Part shown: one piece after another, positions 1-5,679 of the stretch
How positions within the stretch are numbered: the first letter of the stretch is position 1
How the letters are laid out: each line of letters begins with the position of its first letter
Source of the DNA: an uncultured Clostridia bacterium
GTDB lineage: Bacteria > Bacillota > Clostridia > Christensenellales > UBA1242
Length of the DNA: 5,679 nucleotides
Direction: 5' to 3'
Assembly: GCA_937911885.1 (NCBI GenBank)
Contig: CALDPW010000171.1
Location: forward strand, 1-5,679
Notes under the pieces: generated by a model
The model's database searches: none
The model's input: the letters and a program-made list of their open reading frames with translations, nothing else
What the model was told of the DNA's origin: nothing
Program-made: the position numbers and the translations under genes

Positions 1-1
1 C

Positions 2-304
2 CTTGCTAAAGAGTTTTTAATAAAAAACAAATATAAAATTTTAGAAACTAATTATGTTTGTGCAATTGGTGAAATTGATATTATTGCTAAATACAAACAA
101 ACAATAGTTTTTGTGGAAGTAAAAACTAGAACATCAACAAAATTTGGTTTGCCAAGAGAAAGCGTTACTAGTTTTAAACAACAAAAAATAAAAAATGTTG
201 CCACAAATTATTTGGTATCAAAAAAACTAACAAATAGCCTTTGTAGGTTTGATGTTATTGATATTCTAAATGGCGAAATAACACATATTAAAAACGCATT
301 TTAA
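2..304 (+). CDS. yraN: YraN/UPF0102-family nuclease-fold protein, 5'-truncated by the window edge
   Basis: Frame 2 is open from the first bases and encodes 100 visible residues ending in two tandem TAA stops (302-307). The protein shows the family's core: GEIDII at 68-85, then a hydrophobic strand and FVEVKTR at about 110-127, then a Lys-rich helix and RFDVIDI near the end. These are the E, D and ExK positions of a restriction-endonuclease/Hjc-like (PD-(D/E)XK) fold. The biochemical role of the family is poorly defined; a role in DNA processing is inferred from the fold. The usual length is about 115-120 residues, so some 13-18 N-terminal residues lie upstream of the window. The GTG at 113 is an internal Val of the conserved VEVK strand and cannot be the start. 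In Firmicutes this gene is commonly found near rplS, rnhB, comM, dprA and topA, as here. No strong terminator follows it. Confidence 0.88.
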   Translation, partial: LAKEFLIKNKYKILETNYVCAIGEIDIIAKYKQTIVFVEVKTRTSTKFGLPRESVTSFKQQKIKNVATNYLVSKKLTNSLCRFDVIDILNGEITHIKNAF

Positions 305-379
305 TAATGTAATAAATATTAAAAAAATACTATTTTAAGCAATTATTTATATTTTGTTTGAATATTTTGCAAAAAATAC

Positions 380-408
380 TTGTATAATTAAATTTGATAT
401 GATATTAT
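380..408 (+). promoter_or_regulatory. Predicted sigma-A-type promoter of rplS with extended -10
   Basis: A TTGTAT -35 box (380-385) lies 17 bp from a TATTAT -10 box (403-408). The -10 box is preceded by TGA (400-402), which makes an extended -10 (TGn) element. Transcription would begin near 415, just before the structured leader, so the leader would form the 5' end of the rplS transcript. A second pairing, TTGAAT (358-363) with TATAAT (383-388), has a 19-bp spacer and is less likely. The prediction comes from sequence only, and AT-rich DNA yields chance matches. Confidence 0.5.
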
Positions 409-417
409 GTTATAGTG

Positions 418-462
418 ACTTCAGATGGTCCGCTGGAAATTATAGATTTTTAAGAACATCAA
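418..462 (+). ncRNA. Probable L19 ribosomal protein leader (autoregulatory element upstream of rplS)
   Basis: Between the promoter and the rplS ribosome binding site lies a conserved-looking block, GATGGTCCGCTGG, followed after a variable insert by AAGAACATC. GATG (424-427) pairs with CATC (457-460) to close the element. Inside it, TCC (429-431) and GGA (435-437) can close a small GCT loop, and AAAT/ATTT (437-440/446-449) can form an alternative AT hairpin. From memory, this arrangement and the core GGTCCGCT...AAGAACATC match the L19 leader of Firmicutes, to which L19 is thought to bind and repress its own synthesis. It is the most GC-rich patch of an otherwise very AT-rich intergenic region. 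No covariance model was run. Confidence 0.65.
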
Positions 463-488
463 ATTTAAAAGTAGGAGGAGTGTAAGTC

Positions 489-836
489 ATGAACTTGATT
501 GATTTAATTGAAAAAGAAAATTTAAAACCTGAAATCCCTGATTTTAATGTTGGTGATACTGTTAAAGTTTTCATTAAAATTGTTGAAGGTGATAAAGAAA
601 GAATTCAAGCATTCGAAGGCGTAGTTATTGCAAGAAAGAATTCAAGCGTTCGCGAAACATTTACAGTTCGTCGTGTTTCATTTGGCGTTGGCGTTGAAAA
701 AACTTTCCCACTTCATAGCCCAAGAATTGATCATATCGAAGTGTTAAAGAAAGGTAAAGTTCGCAGAGCTAAATTATATTATCTTCGCGAATTATCTGGT
801 AAAGCTTCAAAAATCAAAGAAGATCAAAAAAGATAA
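489..836 (+). CDS. rplS: Large-subunit ribosomal protein bL19
   Basis: The 115-residue product has the normal length for bL19, which sits at the 30S-50S interface of the ribosome near bridge B8. The full family signature is visible: FNVGDTVKVFIKIVEGDKER (residues 19-38), FEGVVIARK, RETFTVRRVSFGVGVEKTFP, LHSPRIDHIEV, and the basic tail GKVRRAKLYYLREL followed by KASKIKE. The ATG is preceded by a strong AGGAGG (473-478) ten bases upstream. The gene appears to be a single-gene transcription unit, with a promoter and leader RNA before it and an intrinsic terminator six bases after the stop. Expression is probably controlled by L19 binding the leader. Codon choice is less AT-biased than in the neighbouring genes (several CGT, CGC and TTC codons), as expected for a highly expressed gene. 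Confidence 0.98.
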   Translation: MNLIDLIEKENLKPEIPDFNVGDTVKVFIKIVEGDKERIQAFEGVVIARKNSSVRETFTVRRVSFGVGVEKTFPLHSPRIDHIEVLKKGKVRRAKLYYLRELSGKASKIKEDQKR

Positions 837-841
837 AAAGG

Positions 842-866
842 TAAGCCGTAATGGCTTATTTTTTTT
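842..866 (+). terminator. Intrinsic terminator of rplS
   Basis: A perfect 6-bp stem, TAAGCC (842-847) and GGCTTA (853-858), closes a 5-base loop (GTAAT) and is followed at once by eight T residues (859-866). The stem can be lengthened by G-T and A-T pairs between the AAAAAGG just upstream and the T tract. It lies 5 bases after the rplS stop codon and separates rplS from the comM operon. Confidence 0.92.
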
Positions 867-1056
867 GTCTTTTGCTAAGTATTATGCAAACCACTAATTT
901 AATGCTAAATATTGTCGCTATTTTAATGTGAAATTTTAAATAAATTAAACGGTTTTAATAGTAAGATTATAATTAAAAATTTTCTATTATAAAGTTATTA
1001 TATATTTATATATAAATAAATATAGTTTATGTTTGTGTTAATTAGGCTTAATTTTG

Positions 1057-1085
1057 TTGTTAAAAACGCATTATCAATATATAAT
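1057..1085 (+). promoter_or_regulatory. Predicted promoter of the comM-dprA-topA operon
   Basis: TTGTTA (1057-1062) is separated by exactly 17 bp from a consensus TATAAT (1080-1085). Transcription would start near 1092, about 47 bases before the preferred comM start at 1139. The upstream ATG at 1091 would fall at or before the transcript's first base, which argues against it as the start codon. The remaining intergenic DNA (867-1056) is very AT-rich, holds a 16-bp palindrome of A and T only (1003-1018), and shows no gene or RNA that I can recognise. Confidence 0.6.
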
Positions 1086-1138
1086 TATTAATGTGCTATA
1101 TTTTTAGCTCATATTTATTTTTTGAATTTGGAGTTATT

Positions 1139-2671
1139 ATGCTTTCAATAATTAAAAGTTATGGATTGCATGGCCTAGATGGTTATGTGGTTAATGTTGA
1201 AGTAGATATTAATCAAGGATTGCCTGGTTATGAAATTGTTGGTCTTGTTGGGGCTGCTATAAAAGAAAGCAAAGAACGTATTCGCAGTGCTATAAAAAAT
1301 AGTGGTTTTAATTATCCAATATTAAAAATTCCCGTAAATCTTGCACCAGCCAACACAAAAAAAGAAGGCGCAATATATGATTTGCCAATTGCTGTTGGTT
1401 TGCTTTCTGCAACAGATCAGGCAAAACTAGAAAATGCTAAAAAATATATGTTTTTAGGTGAACTTTCACTTAATGGCGATGTTAAAAAAATAAATGGTGT
1501 GCTACCAATTTTAATTTCGGCTCGTCAACAGGGGATAACAAATATTATTCTACCGTTTGATAATAAAGAAGAAGCTAGTTATATTGAAGGGTTAAATATA
1601 TATCCTGTGCAAACATTAAAACAAACCATAGATTTTATTAATGGTGAGGTTAGCATAGATCCATTAACTTTAAAAGATTTTGAACAAGTTGTTAACAGTA
1701 ACTTTACTAACTATGATTTTAAAAATGTAAAAGGGCAGTCTAATGCAAAAAGAGCACTTGAAATTGCAGCTGCTGGTGGTCATAATGTGTTAATGATTGG
1801 TCCTCCTGGATCAGGTAAAACTTTGTTGGCAAAGTGTTTTCCTAGTATTTTGCCTCGACTTTCATTTAACGAATCGTTAGAGGTTACAAAAATACATAGT
1901 GTGGCAGGAATTTTAGATAATTCGGTTGGTATTATAACAACCAGGCCTTTTAGAGCACCACATCACACAGCAACAACTCTTGCTTTAACTGGTGGTGGAC
2001 GCAATGCTAAACCTGGCGAAATTAGTTTGGCACACAATGGGGTGTTGTTTTTAGATGAGATGCCAGAATATTCTCGACATTCAATTGAAACTTTGCGACA
2101 ACCATTAGAGGATGGCGTTATAACTGTTAGCCGTGTTGAAAATTCAGTAGAATATCCAGCAAATTTCACACTTATTGCCAGCATGAATCCATGCCCATGT
2201 GGAAATTTTGGAAACAAACAAAAAGAGTGCAAATGCACGCCACAACAAATTCATAAATATTTAAATAAATTATCTGGACCACTTATGGATAGAATTGATA
2301 TTCACTTAGAGGTAGATAATGTTAAATTTACCGATTTAACAAATCGAACCGACGAGGAAAGTAGTGATACAATTAAATCTAGGGTGGATATGGCAAGAGC
2401 AATTCAGCTAAACAGATTTAAAAATGATAAAAATTATTCAAACGCAAAAATGAACGATGTTCAACTAAAAAAATATTGTGCACTAAATTCAACATGTGAA
2501 GAAATTTTGCAAACAGCATTTAATTCACTAAATTTAAGTGCTAGAGCATATAGTCGCATATTAAAAGTTGCAAGAACTATTGCAGACTTAGATGGTTGCG
2601 AAGATATTTTAGAAGAACATTTAATTGAGGCAATTTCTTACAGAAGTCTTGATAATAAATATTGGAATTAA
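1139..2671 (+). CDS. comM: ComM/YifB-family Mg-chelatase-like AAA+ ATPase
   Basis: The 510-residue product has the family's normal length. An N-terminal S5-like/ChlI domain comes first (about 1-170, with GLPGYEIVGL and KESKERIRSAIKNSG). It is followed by an AAA+ ATPase core with Walker A GPPGSGKT (221-228), RPFRAPHHT (269-277), Walker B VLFLDE (302-307), a Cys cluster C352/C354/C364/C366 and the sensor region GPLMDRIDIH around R385. A C-terminal Mg-chelatase-like helical domain closes it. In Haemophilus and Vibrio, ComM is a hexameric helicase that drives branch migration during integration of transforming DNA; a similar role is inferred here. The frame is open from an ATG at 1091, but family members begin at MLSxxxSxxLxGLDG, which matches the ATG at 1139. 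That ATG has GGAG (1130-1133) five bases upstream and lies correctly behind the promoter. dprA follows two bases after the stop. A small oddity is GLVGAA where GLPDAA is usual. Confidence 0.95.
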   Translation: MLSIIKSYGLHGLDGYVVNVEVDINQGLPGYEIVGLVGAAIKESKERIRSAIKNSGFNYPILKIPVNLAPANTKKEGAIYDLPIAVGLLSATDQAKLENAKKYMFLGELSLNGDVKKINGVLPILISARQQGITNIILPFDNKEEASYIEGLNIYPVQTLKQTIDFINGEVSIDPLTLKDFEQVVNSNFTNYDFKNVKGQSNAKRALEIAAAGGHNVLMIGPPGSGKTLLAKCFPSILPRLSFNESLEVTKIHSVAGILDNSVGIITTRPFRAPHHTATTLALTGGGRNAKPGEISLAHNGVLFLDEMPEYSRHSIETLRQPLEDGVITVSRVENSVEYPANFTLIASMNPCPCGNFGNKQKECKCTPQQIHKYLNKLSGPLMDRIDIHLEVDNVKFTDLTNRTDEESSDTIKSRVDMARAIQLNRFKNDKNYSNAKMNDVQLKKYCALNSTCEEILQTAFNSLNLSARAYSRILKVARTIADLDGCEDILEEHLIEAISYRSLDNKYWN

Positions 2672-2673
2672 GT

Positions 2674-3759
2674 ATGTTAAATAATACCGAAAAAGCTGTT
2701 TTACTTATTAATTATTGTGGTTTTATAACATTAAAAAAACAACATGAAATAATTAATAATATACAAAACTTAAACAATTTAATAACCGATTTGCAAAGTT
2801 ATAAAACTGAGTTGGTAAATATAATTAACAAACAAAATTATGATAAGTTGGAACTTCTTATTGAATCAAATAGTTTACAAAATTTTGTTGCAAATTTAGA
2901 AAAAACCAATATTAAGGTTATAACAATATTATCGGATGATTATCCGGAATTATTAAAAAATACAGCCGATGCTCCAACAGTGTTATATTGTCGTGGTAAT
3001 GTTAAACTTCTTAATTCAACATGTGTTGCTATTGTTGGAACCAGAAGGGTGTCACGCTATGGACACGATGTGACAAAACAATTTAGTGAGGAGTTATCCA
3101 AGGCTGGATTAACAATTGTTAGCGGATTGTGTGATGGCGTTGATACAATAGCTCATACAGCATGTGTAAACACAAAAGGTAAAACCATTGCAGTTATTGC
3201 ATCTGGATTAAATGAAATATATCCTGCAACCAACACAAATTTGGCAACCAACATTGTTAATGGTGATGGTTTAATTATTAGTGAATATAAACCAAACGAA
3301 AAACCAAAAACATTTTATTTTCCTAATCGAAATAGAATAATTGCAGGGTTAAGTAAAGCTGTTTTAATTACCGAAGCTCCATTAAAAAGTGGAAGCCTTT
3401 ATACAAAAAATTATGCTTTGGAATATGGCAGAGAAGTTTTTGCTGTTCCTGGCCGCATTAATGATATGTATTCGGCTGGATGCAACAAAATAATTCAAAA
3501 TTGTCAAAGTGCTATGGCGTTAAGTCCAAAAACAGTGTTAGATTTTTTTGGTAAGAATTTTGTAGAAAGTAAAAAAGATAGTGTTCAACTTGGTTTGTTG
3601 GACGAATTAATTTTGAGTATAATAGATGTTAATGAAATTCACTATGAAGAAATATTAGCTAAATCACAAGTGGATTCAAAAACATTAAATACATGTTTAA
3701 TGCGCCTTGAACTTAAAGGCATCATAAAAAAACTAAGTGGTAACTTTTATAGTAAGTAG
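2674..3759 (+). CDS. dprA: DNA-processing protein DprA (Smf)
   Basis: DprA binds incoming single-stranded DNA in the cytoplasm during natural transformation and loads RecA on it. The 361-residue product has the usual three-part layout: an N-terminal helical/SAM-like region (about 1-75), a Rossmann-like DprA core (about 80-290) and a C-terminal winged-helix domain (about 297-361). Core motifs are VAIVGTRR (118-125), SGLCDGVDTIAH (150-161), FPNRNRIIAGL (216-226), SGSL (239-242) and REVFAVPG. The ATG at 2674 is preferred. It lies two bases after the comM stop, with a weak GGA seven bases upstream inside the end of comM, so translational coupling is likely. A TTG at 2662 would add four residues and overlap comM, and has no better ribosome binding site. 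The family's usual GxNxLI-GA motif reads GCNKIIQNCQSA here, a mild divergence. The stop codon TAG is embedded in the topA ribosome binding site. Confidence 0.95.
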   Translation: MLNNTEKAVLLINYCGFITLKKQHEIINNIQNLNNLITDLQSYKTELVNIINKQNYDKLELLIESNSLQNFVANLEKTNIKVITILSDDYPELLKNTADAPTVLYCRGNVKLLNSTCVAIVGTRRVSRYGHDVTKQFSEELSKAGLTIVSGLCDGVDTIAHTACVNTKGKTIAVIASGLNEIYPATNTNLATNIVNGDGLIISEYKPNEKPKTFYFPNRNRIIAGLSKAVLITEAPLKSGSLYTKNYALEYGREVFAVPGRINDMYSAGCNKIIQNCQSAMALSPKTVLDFFGKNFVESKKDSVQLGLLDELILSIIDVNEIHYEEILAKSQVDSKTLNTCLMRLELKGIIKKLSGNFYSK

Positions 3760-3763
3760 GAGG
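3758..3763 (+). promoter_or_regulatory. Shine-Dalgarno of topA overlapping the dprA stop
   Basis: A perfect AGGAGG begins inside the TAG stop codon of dprA (3757-3759) and lies four bases before the topA ATG at 3768. A ribosome terminating dprA would cover it, so coupled translation and a shared transcript are likely. It is the strongest ribosome binding site in the three-gene operon and fixes the topA start. Confidence 0.88.
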
Positions 3764-3767
3764 AATA

Positions 3768-5642
3768 ATGAACTTAGTAATTATAGAAGGTATTGGTAAA
3801 AAAGATACAATTAAAAAATATTTAGGAAGTGATTACGAAGTTGTTGCAACAAAGGGACACGTTCGTGATTTGCCAGAAAAATTATTGGGTGTTGATATTC
3901 AACATAATTTTGAACCTCAATACGAAATAATGCCAGATAAAAAAGAAATAGTTGCATCTTTAAAAGATAAAGCAAAAAAAGCTGATAAAATTTATCTTGC
4001 AACCGACCCGGATCGTGAAGGGGAAGCAATTAGTTGGCACTTGTGTAACATTTTGGGTTTAAACGAAAAAGATCCAATAAGAATTACATTTAACGAAATT
4101 TCAAAGAATGCAGTTAATAAAGGTTTGCAAAACCCAAGAGGCATTGATATTAAATTGGTTAATGCTCAACAAGCTCGTCGTGTGTTAGATAGATTAGTGG
4201 GTTACAAAATATCTCCAATATTATGTAAAAAAATTCAACCAAAACTTAGTGCTGGTAGAGTTCAAAGTGTTGCATTAAAATTAGTTGTTGATAGAGAACA
4301 CGAAATAAACAACTTTAAACCAACCGAATATTGGAATTTAAGTGCAAGTTTATATCCAAATAATCCAAAAGATTTGTTTAAAGCTAACTTGGTAAAAATT
4401 AATGGTAAAAAAGCTAGTGTGGGCAATAAAGAACAAATGGATAAAGTGATTGAAGAACTTCAACAAAACACTTTTAAAGTTGCCAGTGTTAAACGCAGTT
4501 TAGCAAAAACACATGCATCAGCTCCATTTACAACATCAACCATGCAACAAGAAGCCTTAAACAAACTTGGGTTTAATCTTAAAAAAGCAAGTTTTTGTGC
4601 ACAAGAACTTTACGAAGGTGTAAGTCTTGGCGAAGAAGGCAAGGTTGCGTTAATAACATATATTAGAACAGGCTCTGTTCGTGTTGCTCCAGAAGCTATG
4701 GAAATGGCTAAGGATTATATTCAACAAACATTTGGTGCAAAATATGTTCCAAGCAAACCTAATGTATATAAATCAAAAAGCTCTGCTCAAGATGCGCACG
4801 AAGCAATTAGACCAATAAGTTTAGATCGCACACCAGAAAAGGTTAAACCGTATTTAAGTGCAGATAACTACAAACTTTATAAGCTAATTTATAATAAATT
4901 TTTAGCAAGTCAAATGGCAGAGGCAACTTATAATTCGGTTGTTGCCGAAATTAATAACGGAATTTATAACTTTAAAGCTAGTGGAAAAACTCCCGTGTTT
5001 GATGGTTTTATGGCTGTTTATAATCAAGATAAAAAATCTAAACAACAACCACAAACTGAGGATTCCGAAGAAAATTTTGAAGAAGCTATCATTCTTAGAG
5101 AAAGAATAAAAGCATTAACAACAGTTCAAAGACACAGCAATTTGGAATATGCAGGTCTAAAATCAGTTGATGTAATAGGTATAGCTGAAAAAGATAATTG
5201 GTTTTGTATAGAAATATTCTTTATAAGAGGTGGTAAAAATTGTGGTAATGCCCCATATTTTATAAAAAAAGTAGAAGATTCTACAATAAATGAGGTATTA
5301 GAAGCTTTTATAAGCCGTTTTTATGCAAATCACTTAGTGCCAAAAGAAATCTTTATATCCGAAGAATTGGAGGGCAAAGAGTTTTTAGAGGAGGCTTTAA
5401 GTGTCAAAATTAACACGTATACACGCGGTAATAAAAACAAAATAATAGAAAACACCAAGAAAAATGCTAAAGAAGCTTTAGAAAGAAAGCTAGCAGAAAC
5501 ACAAAGTATAAAAAATAATCTAAAAGAAATGACAGATGTTTTTGGATTACCTAAAATTCCTGAAAGAATAGAAATATACGATAACTCACACAATCAAGGT
5601 TCTTATGCAATATGGTTGCATAGGCTATGTGATGCGTCATGA
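3768..5642 (+). CDS. topA: Chimeric ORF: N-terminal part of DNA topoisomerase I joined in frame to a UvrC fragment
   Basis: Residues 1 to about 433 are type IA topoisomerase, which cuts one DNA strand through a Tyr-phosphate link and relaxes negative supercoils. Visible are the TOPRIM domain (E7, K11; D80-x-D82-x-E84 in TDPDREGEA), QQARRVLDRLVGYKISP, LSAGRVQSVALKLVVDRE and the active-site region ITYIRTGS with Y298 and R300. The start has a perfect ribosome binding site. The usual RTDS reads RTGS (G302), and the usual ESPxKxKTI reads EGIGKKDTI. Bacterial TopA is normally about 690 residues or more; here the following GIGRPST region, the rest of domains II-IV and the zinc-finger tail are absent. 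From about residue 437 the sequence is instead UvrC (described separately), ending at a TGA after 624 codons. The two parts differ in codon use. An active topoisomerase is unlikely from this ORF. I favour a chimeric contig; the true gene would continue with the missing TopA half. Confidence 0.85.
   Translation: MNLVIIEGIGKKDTIKKYLGSDYEVVATKGHVRDLPEKLLGVDIQHNFEPQYEIMPDKKEIVASLKDKAKKADKIYLATDPDREGEAISWHLCNILGLNEKDPIRITFNEISKNAVNKGLQNPRGIDIKLVNAQQARRVLDRLVGYKISPILCKKIQPKLSAGRVQSVALKLVVDREHEINNFKPTEYWNLSASLYPNNPKDLFKANLVKINGKKASVGNKEQMDKVIEELQQNTFKVASVKRSLAKTHASAPFTTSTMQQEALNKLGFNLKKASFCAQELYEGVSLGEEGKVALITYIRTGSVRVAPEAMEMAKDYIQQTFGAKYVPSKPNVYKSKSSAQDAHEAIRPISLDRTPEKVKPYLSADNYKLYKLIYNKFLASQMAEATYNSVVAEINNGIYNFKASGKTPVFDGFMAVYNQDKKSKQQPQTEDSEENFEEAIILRERIKALTTVQRHSNLEYAGLKSVDVIGIAEKDNWFCIEIFFIRGGKNCGNAPYFIKKVEDSTINEVLEAFISRFYANHLVPKEIFISEELEGKEFLEEALSVKINTYTRGNKNKIIENTKKNAKEALERKLAETQSIKNNLKEMTDVFGLPKIPERIEIYDNSHNQGSYAIWLHRLCDAS
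5070..5612 (+). pseudogene. uvrC: Internal fragment of excinuclease subunit UvrC, fused to topA
   Basis: UvrC makes both incisions in nucleotide-excision repair. This stretch begins in the UVR motif (NFEEAIILRERIKAL) that contacts UvrB, continues through CIEIFFIRGGKNCGN, EVLEAFISRFY, EALSVK, NAKEALERKLAET and FGLPKIPERIEIYDNSH, and ends as the RNase H-like endonuclease domain begins. The Asp of YDNSH (ORF residue 605) corresponds to E. coli D399, the first catalytic residue; the other catalytic residues are missing. Also missing are the N-terminal GIY-YIG nuclease (about the first 200 residues) and the C-terminal HhH domains. Several features look alphaproteobacterial from memory: RGGxNxGN, the KLAET stretch and YDNSH rather than the FDNAN or FDISH forms. 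Isoleucine is mostly ATA (about 16 of 21) and GAG is more frequent than in the topA part. After codon ATA at 5610-5612 the UvrC match (expected Gly-x-Met-Val-Val) is lost. It has no start codon or ribosome binding site of its own. Confidence 0.85.
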
Positions 5643-5679
5643 GGATTATCACAATGCCCCCGTTTCTAATATTTACGTC
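5613..5679. other. Unassigned GC-richer tail at the window end
   Basis: The last 67 bases are about 43% GC by hand count, well above the rest of the window. In the chimeric frame they give WLHRLCDAS and a TGA stop at 5640, which is not UvrC. Another forward frame is open to the window end (MQYGCIGYVMRHEDYHNAPV and five further residues, from 5605), and one reverse frame is open too. I recognise no protein in any of these. It may be a third piece of DNA joined to the contig, or low-quality sequence at a contig end. Confidence 0.45.

Noticed and set aside
288..300. 13-base direct repeat TTAAAAACGCATT, also present at 1060-1072
   Set aside because: One copy is coding (the end of yraN) and the other overlaps the comM promoter spacer. 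There is no further copy or repeat structure, so it is probably chance.
113..304. A separate 63-residue gene starting at GTG 113
   Set aside because: The frame is open upstream and encodes the conserved GEIDII part of the YraN family; 113 is an internal Val codon.
1003..1018. Perfect 16-bp palindrome made only of A and T
   Set aside because: Such palindromes are expected by chance in an intergenic region of this AT content, and it has no T tract or operator-like context.
1091..1138. N-terminal 16-residue extension of ComM from the ATG at 1091
   Set aside because: Family members start at the equivalent of 1139, which has its own GGAG. The predicted transcript begins near 1092, so the upstream ATG would not be translated. 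The extension has no homology that I recognise.
1963..2238. Reverse-strand ORF inside comM
   Set aside because: It lies opposite the conserved AAA+ core and has no recognisable motif or ribosome binding site, so it is an antisense shadow.
3811..4029. Reverse-strand ORF inside topA
   Set aside because: It is antisense to the TOPRIM domain, where conserved codons leave the opposite strand open. It has no protein signature.
5330..5593. Reverse-strand hydrophobic ORF opposite the uvrC fragment
   Set aside because: The apparent membrane-like composition is what antisense of Lys/Glu-rich coding DNA gives. The forward strand has clear UvrC homology.
5640..5642. TGA as selenocysteine or recoded Trp, with readthrough
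   Set aside because: Reading on gives only nine codons before TAA, with no UvrC similarity, and TGG is used normally for Trp elsewhere in the window.
3768..5642. A new bifunctional topoisomerase-excinuclease enzyme
   Set aside because: Both halves lack essential domains, codon use breaks at the join, and the UvrC half loses its match again after about 540 bases. A chimera explains all three.

Overview
The window is AT-rich DNA, probably about 30% GC, read entirely on the + strand. It uses the standard bacterial code: TGG is used for Trp and no TGA lies inside the genes. The gene order YraN-family nuclease, rplS, comM/yifB, dprA, topA is familiar from Firmicutes (Clostridia and related uncultured AT-rich lineages). 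An L19-type leader RNA in front of rplS also points there, so I infer an uncultured Bacillota-like bacterium, most likely a metagenomic contig.

Layout: 2-304 is the 3' part of a yraN-type gene. 305-488 holds an extended -10 promoter and a structured leader that resembles the Firmicute L19 autoregulatory leader. 489-836 is rplS, closed by a strong intrinsic terminator at 842-866. 867-1138 holds a near-consensus promoter (1057-1085) that drives a tight operon: comM (1139-2671), dprA (2674-3759) and topA (from 3768). ComM and DprA handle incoming single-stranded DNA during natural transformation, and TopA relaxes supercoils. YraN is a nuclease-fold protein often found near them.

The most notable part is the end of the window. 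The topA frame is normal up to about codon 433. It then switches, without a frame break, into the middle of UvrC, from the UVR motif to the first catalytic Asp of the endonuclease domain. The UvrC part looks alphaproteobacterial and has very different isoleucine codon use (about 16 of 21 ATA, against 9 of 29 in the topA part). It stops matching UvrC near 5612, after which the last 67 bases are clearly richer in GC (about 43%). I read this as a chimera of at least two, probably three, sources (assembly artefact, or less likely illegitimate recombination), not as a new TopA-UvrC enzyme. Neither half would be functional as it stands. The rest of the window is ordinary chromosomal housekeeping, apart from active-site substitutions in TopA.
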